A stretch of DNA of 64,000 nt from Halorubrum californiense DSM 19288 (GTDB lineage: Archaea; Halobacteriota; Halobacteria; Halobacteriales; Haloferacaceae), in NCBI RefSeq assembly GCF_000336875.1, contig NZ_AOJK01000057.1:13530-77529 (forward strand), read 5' to 3'. The translations under genes and the position numbers were made by a program. The notes under the pieces are model-generated. The model saw only the letters and a list, made by a program, of their open reading frames with translations, made no database searches and had not been told where the DNA came from. Shown here in pieces: positions 25,734-34,931 of the stretch. Position 1 is the first letter of the stretch. Every line of letters starts with the position of its first letter.

Positions 25734-27371
25734 TCAGCGACGCGACAGGCGCCGCCGCACCGCGTCGATGCTTCGCCGCGCCCCGCGAGCGACCCGCATG
25801 GCGGCGAACGCGCCGCGGACGAACCAGTCGGTCGGGATCCGCTCCGGGAACGTCAGCGGCCCGACCCGCGAGACGCCGACGGTACGGGTCTCCGTGTACC
25901 GCTGGATCCCCTCTCGCCCGTGTCGGCGGCCGAGTCCGGAGTCGCCGAACCCGCCCATCGGCGCGTCGTTCGCGCCCCACGTCGCGAGGAACGCGTCGTT
26001 GACGTTCACCGTGCCGCAGTCGATCTCGCGGGCGATTTCGGCGCCGCGCTCGCGGTCAGCGGTCCAGACGCTCGCGTTGAGCCCGTACGGAGAGTCGTTG
26101 GCCGCGTCGACCGCCGCCTCGGCGTCCGGGACCGGCGTCACCGCGGCCACCGGGCCGAACGTCTCCTCGCAGGCGACCGTCGAGTCCGGCTCGACGCCGG
26201 TCAACACCGTCGGCTCGTAGCAGTACGGGGCCACGTCGGGGCGGGCGCGCCCGCCGGTCTCGGCCGTCGCGCCCGCCTCGCGGGCGTCGTCGACGTGCGA
26301 CTCGACGCGGGCCAGCTGGTCGGCGTCGACGAGCGAGCCGAGGTCGGCGTCGTAGTCGTACCCGGTCCCGAGCGTCAGCGACTCCGTCTCGCGGACGAAC
26401 GCGTCGAGGAACGCGTCGTACGCGGACTCGACGACGTAGATCCGCTCGGCGGAGAGGCAGAGCTGGCCCGCGTTCGAGAAGCAGGCCTGGACCGCGCCCC
26501 GGGCGGCCTCGTCGATGTCGGCGTCTCCGAGCACGACGAGGGGGTTGTTGCCGCCGAGTTCGAGCGAGCAGCCGATCAGGTTCCGTCCCGCGCGCTCCGC
26601 GATGGTCCGCCCCACCGCCGTGCTGCCGGTGAACGCGACGTAGTCGACCGCGTCGATCAGCGGCGGCCCGACCGTCGGTCCCTCGCCGGTGACGACCTGA
26701 AAGAGGTCGTCCGGGAGCCCGGCGAGTTCCAGCAGTTCGGAGAGCAGCAGCGCCCCGTACGGCGTCTTCTCGTCCGGCTTGAGGACGACCGCGTTGCCGG
26801 CGGCCAGCGCGGGGATCGCGTCCGCCATCGACAGCGTGAGCGGGTAGTTCCACGGCGATATCACGCCCACGACGCCGACCGGCTCGCGGGTGACCGTCGC
26901 GGTCGTGACCCCGGACGCGACGCCCCGGCGCCGCTCCTCGGCGAGCGCGTCGGGCGCCTCGTCCGCGACGTACGCGCAGCCGCTCGGCACGTCGAACAGC
27001 TCCTCGACCGCGGTGCGACGCGACTTCCCGGTCTCCAGCTGGAGGAGGTCGAGCACCTCCTCGCGGCGGTCCGCAACGAGGTCGCCGAGCCGGTCGACGA
27101 CCTCCGCGCGCTCGTCCGCGGGAACCTCGGCCCAGTCGGCCTGCGCTTCTCGGGCGCGCTCGACCGCGGCCGCGACGTCGTCCGCGTCGCAGGCCGGGAC
27201 GCTGCCGATCCGGTCGTCGGTCGCCGGGGCGAACACGTCGATCGAATCGGCGGCCTCGGCGTCGTCGCGGGCGGGTCGCGAGCGCCCGACGCGCTCGGCG
27301 AGGCCGGAGAGTCGTCGCGCCGCGAGCGTCGGCGCGTCGCCGACAGCCGTGGGGGGATCCGTCGAGGACAT
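25734..27371 (-). CDS. Aldehyde dehydrogenase (succinic semialdehyde dehydrogenase-like)
   Basis: 545 residues. NAD(P)-binding ALDH: VVGVISPWNYPLTL, AIPALAAGNAVVLKPDEKTP and FTGSTAVGRTIAERAG form the cofactor site. Glu271 in LELGGNNPLV is the general base, and Cys305 in NAGQLCLSAER is the nucleophile. The C-terminal tail after GLGRRHGREGIQRYTET is about 50 residues longer than many relatives and ends in an arginine-rich stretch. The succinic semialdehyde-type motif PLVVLGDADIDEAARG suggests that subgroup, but substrate assignment is uncertain. Its 3' end faces the T-run of the convergent gene. Confidence 0.93.
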   Translation of the reverse strand: MSSTDPPTAVGDAPTLAARRLSGLAERVGRSRPARDDAEAADSIDVFAPATDDRIGSVPACDADDVAAAVERAREAQADWAEVPADERAEVVDRLGDLVADRREEVLDLLQLETGKSRRTAVEELFDVPSGCAYVADEAPDALAEERRRGVASGVTTATVTREPVGVVGVISPWNYPLTLSMADAIPALAAGNAVVLKPDEKTPYGALLLSELLELAGLPDDLFQVVTGEGPTVGPPLIDAVDYVAFTGSTAVGRTIAERAGRNLIGCSLELGGNNPLVVLGDADIDEAARGAVQACFSNAGQLCLSAERIYVVESAYDAFLDAFVRETESLTLGTGYDYDADLGSLVDADQLARVESHVDDAREAGATAETGGRARPDVAPYCYEPTVLTGVEPDSTVACEETFGPVAAVTPVPDAEAAVDAANDSPYGLNASVWTADRERGAEIAREIDCGTVNVNDAFLATWGANDAPMGGFGDSGLGRRHGREGIQRYTETRTVGVSRVGPLTFPERIPTDWFVRGAFAAMRVARGARRSIDAVRRRLSRR

Positions 27372-27446
27372 CAGATACCGGACGGACGGTCGGCGGAGGG
27401 AAAGCCGTACCGGCGGCGTCGACCGCGACCGTCCGCTCGGCGACGG

Positions 27447-28466
27447 TCAGTCCGCCGACTCCGCCGTTCCCTCCGACGCGACGGGGGCCACCTCGCTCTC
27501 GGACAGCATGTCGATCACTTCGAGCAGCAGCGACACGACGAGGGGGCCGACGATGACGCCGATCGCGCCGAGCGTGAGGATGCCGCCGACGAACCCGACG
27601 AAGTACAGTCCCGGGGAGATCCTGCCGGTCCAGTCGGCGAGTTGGGTCCGTATCACCGCGTCGGGGACGAAGGCGATGACGACGAGTCCGATCACCAGCA
27701 CGCCGACCGCCCGTTGGACGTTGCCGACGAGGAGGTCTCCCGCCCCGAGCCCGACGATGAGCACGCTCGGTCCGATCACGGGGATGAACTGGAAGACGCC
27801 GGCGATGACCGCCAAGAGGACCGGCGACCCGTAGCCGAGGATCCGGAACACCACGAGCGATAGGACGAACGTCGCCGCCGCGGTCGCGGCCTGAAGCACG
27901 TAGATCGAGTACAGCGTCTGCCGCGTGCGCTCGTGGAGCCGCGTCGGGATGTCGTGGTACTCGGCCGGAACGACGCCGAAGACGGCCGTCCCGACCGCTC
28001 CCGGCCGATAGAGGATGCCGTACACGAGGAACGTGAACACGACGAGCTCCAATACGAGCACCGGGGCCGCCCCGGCGACCGCGAGCGCGACATCCCGGAT
28101 CCACGCCTCGGCGGCCGCGACGAACGGCGCGATCTCGACGACGGTCGCGAACCCGCCGACACTGATCGGGACGAAGTCCGGGATCCCTTCGAGGATCGCG
28201 ATCAGTTCAGACCGCCGCCGGTACAGCGCGTACAGCAGCGGCGCCACGAGGAGCGTAGCCCCGAGGAAGGCGACGGCGGTGGCGACGGCGCACGCGATCC
28301 GACGCGAGAGCCCGCGCCCGACGAGCCCCTGTCGGAGGGGATACAGGACGTACGCGACGGTAACCGCGAACACGACGGTTCGCAGGACCTCCGCCAGCAC
28401 GGCCGCCGCGAGCGTCGCCAGCGCGACGAGCAGGGCGGCCAACAAGCGCTGCCGGTTGAGAAGCAT
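27447..28466 (-). CDS. AI-2E family transporter (UPF0118)
   Basis: 339 residues with about eight membrane helices: LLAALLVALATLAAAVLAEV at the N-terminus, then a cytoplasmic-like stretch, and a hydrophobic second half including GVFQFIPVIGPSVLIVGLGA, the characteristic QFIPxIGP motif of this family. Members have been linked to export of AI-2, other small molecules or Na+/H+ exchange; the role in archaea is not settled. It lies 76 bp beyond the start of the aldehyde dehydrogenase gene on the same strand. Confidence 0.88.
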   Translation of the reverse strand: MLLNRQRLLAALLVALATLAAAVLAEVLRTVVFAVTVAYVLYPLRQGLVGRGLSRRIACAVATAVAFLGATLLVAPLLYALYRRRSELIAILEGIPDFVPISVGGFATVVEIAPFVAAAEAWIRDVALAVAGAAPVLVLELVVFTFLVYGILYRPGAVGTAVFGVVPAEYHDIPTRLHERTRQTLYSIYVLQAATAAATFVLSLVVFRILGYGSPVLLAVIAGVFQFIPVIGPSVLIVGLGAGDLLVGNVQRAVGVLVIGLVVIAFVPDAVIRTQLADWTGRISPGLYFVGFVGGILTLGAIGVIVGPLVVSLLLEVIDMLSESEVAPVASEGTAESAD

Positions 28467-28578
28467 GTCTGCGTGTCACAATCGGCGAGCAAAGTCGTTG
28501 CGGTGGGAACCGCTCTCGCGGAGCAGCGGGGGCTCCCGAGACCACAGCACCTAACCTCGCGCCCGCCCGAGTACGGGC

Positions 28579-29733
28579 ATGCGCATCGACCCGTTCGGCC
28601 TCGAACGCTGGTTCGCGGAGCACGAACACGAGGCCGACATCATGCTGGCCGAAAGCGGCATCCGGTCGCTCGACGCGAGTCGGTTCGACCTCGACCCCGG
28701 AAAGCTCGGCTACGTCATCCCGACGAACGGCGACCCCGAGTTCCGGGCGTCCGTCGGCGACCGCTACGACCGGTCCGCCGACGAGGTGCTGTTCGCGTGC
28801 GGCACGCAGGAGGCGAACTTCCTGACCTTCCTCTCGCTGCTCGGCGACGAGGGTCCGGTCGATGGAGGGAGTGGAGAGGCGGGCGTCGGCTCCGGCACCC
28901 ACGCCGTCGTCGTCACCCCGACGTACCAGGCGCTCCACGCCGTTCCCGACGCGTTCGGCGACGTGACCCGCGTCGAACTGGAGCCGGCGGAGTGGGAGCT
29001 AGACCCCGAATCGATCGCCAACGCCGCCCGCGACGACACGGCCGTGATCGTCGTCAACAACCCGAACAACCCCACCGGGCAGTACCACGACGAGGCCGCG
29101 ATGCGGGCGGTGTACGACGTCGCCGTCGAGCGCGACGCCTACCTGCTCTGCGACGAGGTGTACCGCCTGCTCGCCGAGGACCCGCAGCCGCCCGTCGCGA
29201 GCTACGGCGCCCACGGAATCTCCACCACCAGCCTCACGAAGGCGTACGGCCTCGCCGGCCTCCGGTTCGGCTGGATCGCCGGGCCGGAGGCCGTCGTCGA
29301 GCGCGCGTGGCAGTGGAAGGACTACACGACCATCTCGCCGAGCCTGTTCGGACAGCACGTCGCGAAGCAGGCGCTGGGGGGAAGCGAGGAAAAAATCCTC
29401 GCGGAGAACCGCGAGCTGGCGGCCGCCCACCGCGAGACGGTCGCGGACTGGGTCGACGACCACGACCTCGACTGGCTCGACCCGGTCGGCGTCAACGCGT
29501 TCGTGACGGTCCCGGACGGGTTCGACGACGCGGAGGCGTTCTGCCGGACCGTCGTCGAGGAGGCGAGCGTCGTCCTCGCGCCCGGCGGCCTGTTCGGCTT
29601 CCCGGACCGGTTCCGGATCGGGTTCGGACTACCGACCGACGAGCTGGAGGAGGGGCTGGACCGGGTGAGCGGCGTGATAGAGGATCACGCGACGAAGACC
29701 GACTCGGCCGCGACGACCGGAGGTGACGCCTGA
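28579..29733 (+). CDS. PLP-dependent aminotransferase, class I/II
   Basis: 384 residues. Fold type I aminotransferase signs: VVNNPNNPTGQYHD, LLCDEVYRLL with the Asp that pairs with the pyridine nitrogen, and the PLP lysine K221 in STTSLTKAYGLAGLRFGW. RIGFG near the C-terminus supplies the carboxylate-binding Arg. The amino donor and acceptor are not predictable. Its TGA overlaps the ATG of the next small gene (TGATG at 29731), so the two form an operon. Confidence 0.92.
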   Translation: MRIDPFGLERWFAEHEHEADIMLAESGIRSLDASRFDLDPGKLGYVIPTNGDPEFRASVGDRYDRSADEVLFACGTQEANFLTFLSLLGDEGPVDGGSGEAGVGSGTHAVVVTPTYQALHAVPDAFGDVTRVELEPAEWELDPESIANAARDDTAVIVVNNPNNPTGQYHDEAAMRAVYDVAVERDAYLLCDEVYRLLAEDPQPPVASYGAHGISTTSLTKAYGLAGLRFGWIAGPEAVVERAWQWKDYTTISPSLFGQHVAKQALGGSEEKILAENRELAAAHRETVADWVDDHDLDWLDPVGVNAFVTVPDGFDDAEAFCRTVVEEASVVLAPGGLFGFPDRFRIGFGLPTDELEEGLDRVSGVIEDHATKTDSAATTGGDA

Positions 29734-30017
29734 TGGGGCTGCTCGGCGACCTCAAAGACGACGTGGTCGGGCTCGTCCGCGACCCGACCGACGAGCAGAA
29801 GATACTGGTCGTCGCGTTCGCCGCCATGGCGGTCTCGGACCGCTACTTCTACTTCAACGACATCCCGTTCGTCGTGCGGACGACCGCGGCCGTCGGGGTC
29901 GGCTTCATCGTCATGTTCGTCGTCAGCTACCTGTACACGGGCCAACTCGTCCCGCCGGACGGGAACGTCGGCGACGACGACGAGCCGGAGGAGTACGTCG
30001 ACGAGCTCGACCCGTAG
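29733..30017 (+). CDS. Small conserved membrane protein
   Basis: 94 residues. A short N-terminal helix (GLLGDLKDDVVGLVRDPTDE) precedes two hydrophobic segments, ILVVAFAAMAVSDRYFYF and TTAAVGVGFIVMFVVSYLYT. The C-terminus is acidic (DDDEPEEYVDELDP). It overlaps the aminotransferase stop by one base. No function is recognised. Confidence 0.75.
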   Translation: MGLLGDLKDDVVGLVRDPTDEQKILVVAFAAMAVSDRYFYFNDIPFVVRTTAAVGVGFIVMFVVSYLYTGQLVPPDGNVGDDDEPEEYVDELDP

Positions 30018-30104
30018 CGGCTTGGTACATTCGCGTCCGACCGCGACGCGCGCGGTCGTTGCTCGCCGCCCGCTCAACCCGGAGAGCGGCGGCGTTCCAA
30101 ACCG

Positions 30105-30110
30105 TTTATA
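30105..30110 (+). promoter_or_regulatory. TATA box of aIF5A
   Basis: TTTATA is centred about 27 nt upstream of ATG 30135, which supports a leaderless mRNA and decides in favour of ATG 30135 over the in-frame TTG at 30126. Confidence 0.7.
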
Positions 30111-30134
30111 CCCGCGCCGGGGAAATTGGCGGAC

Positions 30135-30512
30135 ATGCCGCGAGAGCAGAAGCAGGTTCGCGAACTCCAGGAGGGAAGCTACGTGATGATGGACGACGCG
30201 CCCTGTAAGATCAACCATTACAGCACCGCCAAACCCGGCAAACACGGCAGCGCGAAGGCCCGCGTCGAGGGGAAGGGCGTCTTCGACGACAAGAAGCGCT
30301 CGCTCTCGCAGCCGGTCGACGCGAAGGTGTGGGTCCCGATCATCCAGCGCAAGCAGGGACAGGTCGTCAACGTCAGCGGCGACGAGGTCCAGGTGATGGA
30401 CCTGGACACCTACGACACGTTCACGATGCGCATCCCCGAGGGCGAGGACTTCACCTCGGACGACAACATCGAGTACCTCGACTACGAGGGCCAACGGAAG
30501 ATCATCGGGTAA
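30135..30512 (+). CDS. eif5A: Translation factor aIF5A
   Basis: 125 residues, an SH3-like N-terminal domain and an OB-fold C-terminal domain. The modification loop [13 protein letters not shown] is intact, with K36 the expected (deoxy)hypusine site. [20 protein letters not shown] begins the OB domain. aIF5A helps ribosomes through difficult peptide bonds. The next gene, 4 bp downstream, is an agmatinase; in haloarchaea agmatine-derived chemistry supplies the aminobutyl group for the modification, so the pairing is meaningful. Start chosen from the TATA spacing. Confidence 0.96.
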   Translation: MPREQKQVRELQEGSYVMMDDAPCKINHYSTAKPGKHGSAKARVEGKGVFDDKKRSLSQPVDAKVWVPIIQRKQGQVVNVSGDEVQVMDLDTYDTFTMRIPEGEDFTSDDNIEYLDYEGQRKIIG

Positions 30513-30516
30513 TCGG

Positions 30517-31365
30517 ATGTTCCCCGGGGCGACGACAGACCGCGAAGCTGCTTCCTACGTGGTCGTCGGCGCTCCGCTCGACGCCACGACCACTTTTCAG
30601 CCGGGCACCCGGTTCGGACCGGACCGGGTCCGGCGATTCGCCGAGACGTACGACGACTACGACCGCCGCACCGACAGTCGCTTCTCCGCGCTGGGCGTCG
30701 GCGACGCCGGCGACGTGCGTCCGTGGGACGACGTGCCGGCGTACCTCGACCACCTCGCCGCCGAACTGCGGAGCGTCGCCTACGACGACGCCGTGCCCCT
30801 CCTCCTCGGCGGCGAACACACCGTCACCTACGCGGGCGTCAAAGCGGTCGATCCCGACGTTCTCGTCGTCGCCGACGCGCACCTCGACCTCCGCGAGGCG
30901 TACGACGGGAACCCGTGGAACCACGCCTGCGTCACGCGCCGGTGCCTCGACGACCTCGGCGTCGACCGCGCGGTGATCGTCGGCGCGCGGACCGGCTCCG
31001 AGGCCGAGTGGGACCGGGCGGCCGACGCCGACGTCGAGGTCGTCGCGCCCGAGGACGCCCGCGAGTGGGTCGACGCGCTCGACGGCGACGGCTCCGGGGA
31101 GGCCGGACCGTTCGACGACGGCGAGTCCGTCTACTGCTCGATCGACGTCGACGGGCTCGACCCCGCCTACGCTCCCGGGACGGGGACGATGGAACCGTTC
31201 GGGCTGGAGCCGCGGACGGTCCGCGACCTCGTCCGCGCGGTCGCGCCGCTGGCGGACGGGTTCGACGTCGTCGAGGTGAACGACCGCGACGACGGGCAGG
31301 CGGCCGCGGTCGCGGGCAAACTGCTGCGGGAGTTCGCGTACTCGCACGCCGCGGCGACCGAGTAG
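30517..31365 (+). CDS. speB: Agmatinase / ureohydrolase family
   Basis: 282 residues of the arginase/agmatinase fold, with the binuclear metal ligands visible: His in LLLGGEHTVTY, the Asp/His cluster in VVADAHLDLREAYDG plus NPWNHACV, and the late pair in SIDVDGLDPAYAPGTG. Agmatinase hydrolyses agmatine to putrescine and urea; in haloarchaea a protein of this type acts in aIF5A modification, consistent with the 4-bp gap to the aIF5A gene. Start ATG 30517. The strict substrate could be an aminopropyl- or aIF5A-bound form rather than free agmatine. Confidence 0.9.
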   Translation: MFPGATTDREAASYVVVGAPLDATTTFQPGTRFGPDRVRRFAETYDDYDRRTDSRFSALGVGDAGDVRPWDDVPAYLDHLAAELRSVAYDDAVPLLLGGEHTVTYAGVKAVDPDVLVVADAHLDLREAYDGNPWNHACVTRRCLDDLGVDRAVIVGARTGSEAEWDRAADADVEVVAPEDAREWVDALDGDGSGEAGPFDDGESVYCSIDVDGLDPAYAPGTGTMEPFGLEPRTVRDLVRAVAPLADGFDVVEVNDRDDGQAAAVAGKLLREFAYSHAAATE

Positions 31366-31384
31366 CCGGGCTCTCGACGGCGAC

Positions 31385-31636
31385 TTACGAGACCTCTGAG
31401 AGCCGGCGCCGCGCGGCGGTCACGGCCTCCATCGAATCGATCCACTCGCGGGGGTCGGTACACCAGATGCGGTCGCCCGCCACGCTGACGCAGAAGACGG
31501 ACTCGCCGGAGGGCGACAGCGTGACGCGGTCGACGTCCGGGCGGTCGCCGAGGTACGCGTCGATGAGCCGTCGGGCGGTCTCCGCCTCGGAGCGGAGGCG
31601 GTCCCCCGCGGCGTACTCGATGGCTATCTCTGCCAT
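31385..31636 (-). CDS. Small SelW/Rdx-like protein lacking the redox cysteines
   Basis: 83 residues. The layout IEYAAGDRLRSEAETARRLI, DRVTLSPSGESVFCVSVAGD and RIWCTDPREWIDSMEAV follows the order of SelW/Rdx thioredoxin-fold proteins (strand, CxxC, helix, then a beta hairpin with F-x-V and a W). At the CxxC position it has AAGD, so no redox pair. This relationship is judged by eye. Two unpaired cysteines lie in the hairpin. It converges on the agmatinase gene. Confidence 0.55.
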   Translation of the reverse strand: MAEIAIEYAAGDRLRSEAETARRLIDAYLGDRPDVDRVTLSPSGESVFCVSVAGDRIWCTDPREWIDSMEAVTAARRRLSEVS

Positions 31637-31742
31637 GTTGTCGGTTTATAACTACACGATTAATAACGACTGTCTTCTGGCAGCGATTGCGGCTTTCCCG
31701 GCGCTCCGCCGCGTCACCTCCCACGTCTCCGGTCTTCCCGGC

Positions 31743-33341
31743 TCACCGGTCGTCGAACACGACCTCGCCGTCGACGACCGTCAGCGCGACGTGGATCTCG
31801 TCGACGGCGTCGTCGCGCTCCCACGGCGAGTCGTCGAGCGCGACGAGGTCGGCCCGCTTTCCCGCCTCGATCGTCCCGAGCCGGTCCTCGTCGAAGCCGG
31901 CGTAGGCGGCGCCGCTCGTGTACGCGCGGAGCGCCTCGGTGACGGTGAGCCGCTGAGACGCGGCCGGCGCGTTGACCGCGTGATGGACGCCGACGAGCGG
32001 GTCCATCGGCATCCCGTCGGAGCCGAACGCGAGTTCGACGCCCGCGTCGAGCATCTCGCGGTAGCGGTTCGTCTCGGCGGTGCGCTCGGGGCCCAGTCGC
32101 TCCTCGTAGAGCCCGCCCTCCCGGGCCCACTTCAGGAAGTTCGGCTGGACGCTCGCGACGACGCCCGTCTCCGCGAGCCGCTCGATCGCGTCGTCGTCGG
32201 CCAGTTCGACGTGTTCGATCCGGTGGCGCGCCTCGCCCGCGTCGGTCCGCGAGGCGTCCTCGTAGGCGTCCAGCACGGCGTCGACCGCCTCGTCGCCGAT
32301 GGCGTGAGCGGTGAACTGGAACCCCGCGTCGGTGGCATCCGCCACCGTCTCGTTCAGTTCGTCGGGGTCGACGACCCACTGACCCGTCTCGTCGGTCGCG
32401 TCCGCGTACGGTTCCGAGAGCCGCGCGGTGCGGCCGCCGAGGCTCCCGTCCGTGTACGACTTGATCGCACCGACCTGAACCATGTCGCTCCCGGCGTTCG
32501 TCGCGAGCCCGACCTCCCGGACCGCGTCGAGGTGGTCGCTCCAGTAGTTGATCCGGACGCGGGCGGTGAGCTCCCCGGCGGCGTCGAGGTCGCGGTACAC
32601 CCGGGGGGCGTGCGAGTCGCGGACCATGTCGTGGAACCCGGTGATCCCGCGGGCGGCGCAGCCGTCGAGCGCGGCCTCGACGACCGCGCGCGTCTCGCTC
32701 GGTCCCGGTTCGACGGCCCGGTAGATCGGGTCGATGGCGGCTTCGAGGAGGACGCCGGTCGGCTCGCCGTCGTCGCCCGTCGGCACCGTCTCGTCGGGCG
32801 CGTCGGCGAGCGCGTCCGCGAAGCGGTCGAGCGCGACGCCGTTGACGGCGGCGACGTGCATGTCCTCGCGGAACGCCGCGACCGGGCGCTCCGTCGAGAC
32901 GCGATCGAGGTCCTCGCGGGTCAGATAGCGCGACTCGTCCCACGTCGACTCGTCGTAGCCGTAGCCCAGCACCCAGTCGTCGGATTCGGATTTCTCAGCC
33001 CCGCTCTCCGCCGATTCCACTTCCGCCGCGCGCTCCGCGAGCAGGTCGACGGCGTCGGCCGGCGAGTTCGCCGCGGAGAGGTCCGCGTGGACGAGGTAGC
33101 GCCCCACGGTGGTGAGGTGGGTGTGCGCGTCGACGAAACCGGGGAGGAGAACGCGGCCGTCGAGGTCGACCACGTCGGTGTCGACGCCCGCGAGCAGTTC
33201 CACGTCGTGCGTCCGCCCGGTTCGGACGATTTCGCCGTCGCGCACGGCGACGGCCTCGCGGACCGCGTCGCCGCCGTCGTCCGGGTCCGCGAGCGTGTGT
33301 ATCTCCCCGTTCACGAAGATCCGGTCCGCGGCCTCGGTCAT
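31743..33341 (-). CDS. YtcJ-like metal-dependent amidohydrolase
   Basis: 532 residues of the amidohydrolase superfamily. It opens with IFVNGEIHTLADP and VLLPGFVDAHTHLTTVG carrying the HxH metal motif; later blocks include GYGYDESTWDE, FTAHAIGDEAVDAVLDAYED with His, RIEHVELADD with His, and AFGSDGMPMDPL with the catalytic Asp. The C-terminus LGTIEAGKRADLVALDDSPW is the usual composite beta-sandwich return. Members of this branch hydrolyse N-acyl or imine groups, mostly of unknown substrate. Start ATG 33341. Confidence 0.88.
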   Translation of the reverse strand: MTEAADRIFVNGEIHTLADPDDGGDAVREAVAVRDGEIVRTGRTHDVELLAGVDTDVVDLDGRVLLPGFVDAHTHLTTVGRYLVHADLSAANSPADAVDLLAERAAEVESAESGAEKSESDDWVLGYGYDESTWDESRYLTREDLDRVSTERPVAAFREDMHVAAVNGVALDRFADALADAPDETVPTGDDGEPTGVLLEAAIDPIYRAVEPGPSETRAVVEAALDGCAARGITGFHDMVRDSHAPRVYRDLDAAGELTARVRINYWSDHLDAVREVGLATNAGSDMVQVGAIKSYTDGSLGGRTARLSEPYADATDETGQWVVDPDELNETVADATDAGFQFTAHAIGDEAVDAVLDAYEDASRTDAGEARHRIEHVELADDDAIERLAETGVVASVQPNFLKWAREGGLYEERLGPERTAETNRYREMLDAGVELAFGSDGMPMDPLVGVHHAVNAPAASQRLTVTEALRAYTSGAAYAGFDEDRLGTIEAGKRADLVALDDSPWERDDAVDEIHVALTVVDGEVVFDDR

Positions 33342-33461
33342 GGAGATTCGGCGGGCGCACAGCGTGTTAACCGTTCGGGAACCGGTCGCTGCGACGCGGC
33401 TGGGAACCGGTCACCGGGAACCGCCGACCGATTTATTCGGTGTGACGGCGAAGCGTCACGT

Positions 33462-33911
33462 ATGTACGACAACGTCCTCCTGCCCACCGACGGAAGCGTC
33501 GGCGTCGACCGCGCGACCGACCACGCGATCGACGCCGCCGACCGCTACGACGCGACGCTCCACGTCCTCTACGTCGTCGACAGCGACGTGATAAACGCCT
33601 ACTCCGGCGACGAGTTCGTCGACGGCGCGGAGGGGGCCGAGGAGACGCTCGAAGAGGCCGGCCGCGAGGCGCTCGACGCCGTGGCACAGCGCGCCGGCGA
33701 CGCCGGCGTGGAGACGGTCACCGACCTGCGATACGGCGTCCCGCACGAGGAGATTCTCCGGTACGTCGACGAGGCGGACGTGGATCTCACGGTGATGGGG
33801 TCGAAGACGCGCTCCGGGGACTACCGCCGGATGCTCGGCTCGGTCACCGAGCGCGTCTCGCGGCAGTCGACGGGCCCGGTGAGCATCGTCAAGACGACCG
33901 TCGAGGCCTGA
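33462..33911 (+). CDS. Universal stress protein (UspA family)
   Basis: 149 residues: MYDNVLLPTDGSVGVDRATD at the start and ADVDLTVMGSKTRSGDYRRM then LGSVTERVSRQSTGPVSIV at the end give the ATP-binding G-2x-G-9x-GS pattern intact. A TTTATT box at about 33432 lies 28-30 nt upstream of ATG 33462, so the mRNA is probably leaderless. It is divergent from the amidohydrolase and convergent with the esterase. Such proteins modulate stress responses; no partner can be read here. Confidence 0.9.
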   Translation: MYDNVLLPTDGSVGVDRATDHAIDAADRYDATLHVLYVVDSDVINAYSGDEFVDGAEGAEETLEEAGREALDAVAQRAGDAGVETVTDLRYGVPHEEILRYVDEADVDLTVMGSKTRSGDYRRMLGSVTERVSRQSTGPVSIVKTTVEA

Positions 33912-33925
33912 AGACCGAGCGCGCG

Positions 33926-34882
33926 CTACAGCCGGTCCCGCACGTCCCCGGCGACCGCCTCCAGCGCCGCCTCCCCGGCGTCGACGCGGTCCGCGAGGCT
34001 ACAGAACCCGTGCGCCATCGCCGGGTAGTGGCGGTGTTCGACAGGGGTACCCTCGCGCTCGAATCGCTCCGCGAGTGCGACGCCGTCGTCTCGGAGCGGG
34101 TCGAAGCCGGCGGTGACGACCGTCGCGGGCGGGAGGTCACCCAAGTCCGCCGCCTCCAGCGGGACCGCGTAGGGGTTCGCGGCGTCGACCGGACTGCGGA
34201 GGTACCGATCGTAGAACCAGCGCATGTCGTCGCGGGTCAGTAGGGGACCGTCCGCGTTCTTCCGGTAGGAGTCCGTCTCGAAGTCGTGGCCCGCGATCGG
34301 GTACAAGAGGAACTGCCCCGCCGGCTCGGGGAGATCGCCGAACTCTCGGGCGCGGAGCGCCGCCGCGACCGCGAGCGCGCCGCCGGCGCTGGTGCCCGAG
34401 ACGCCGATCCGTTCGGGGTCGACGCCGAGCGCGGCCGTCGTCGCCGCGACCCACTCGACCGCCGCGGCCGCCTCGTCGACCGCGACCGGGAACGGGTGTT
34501 CCGGCGCGAGCCGGTAGTCGACGGAGACGACGACTGCGTCGGCCCGGTCCGAGAGTTCGCGGCAGATCCCGTCGACCGAGTCGAGCGTGCCGAGCGTCCA
34601 CCCGCCGCCGTGGAGGTGAACGAGTGCGCGGGAGGGGGTCGCGTCTTCGGACGTTCCGGCGGCGCTTTCGGGGCGATACACCCGGACCGGCACCTCCCCG
34701 TGGGGCCCGTCGAACGCGAGGTCGCGGACCTCGGCCACCGGGGGCTCGGGCGGCCCGGAGAACAGGTCGTCTTCGAGCCGGCGGGCGGCCGCGACGGAGA
34801 GGTCGTTCCACGCGGGCAGGCCCAGCGACTCGATTTCGGCGACCGCCGCGGCGAGGTCCGGGTGGAGTTCGTCCGCGCGCAT
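33926..34882 (-). CDS. Alpha/beta hydrolase, hormone-sensitive-lipase family esterase
   Basis: 318 residues. The oxyanion-hole motif HGGGWTLG near residue 90 and the nucleophile elbow IGVSGTSAGGALAVAAALR with Ser near 164 place it in the HSL group. The catalytic Asp (TAGFDPLRDDGVALAE) and His (YPAMAHGFCSL) are present. It would hydrolyse short- to medium-chain carboxyl esters. Start ATG 34882, divergent from the XPB gene 49 bp away. Confidence 0.92.
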   Translation of the reverse strand: MRADELHPDLAAAVAEIESLGLPAWNDLSVAAARRLEDDLFSGPPEPPVAEVRDLAFDGPHGEVPVRVYRPESAAGTSEDATPSRALVHLHGGGWTLGTLDSVDGICRELSDRADAVVVSVDYRLAPEHPFPVAVDEAAAAVEWVAATTAALGVDPERIGVSGTSAGGALAVAAALRAREFGDLPEPAGQFLLYPIAGHDFETDSYRKNADGPLLTRDDMRWFYDRYLRSPVDAANPYAVPLEAADLGDLPPATVVTAGFDPLRDDGVALAERFEREGTPVEHRHYPAMAHGFCSLADRVDAGEAALEAVAGDVRDRL

Positions 34883-34931
34883 ACCGGGGCGAGGCGGTGG
34901 GCCTTTGTAAGTCGGTCGGCAACTCCGGGCG

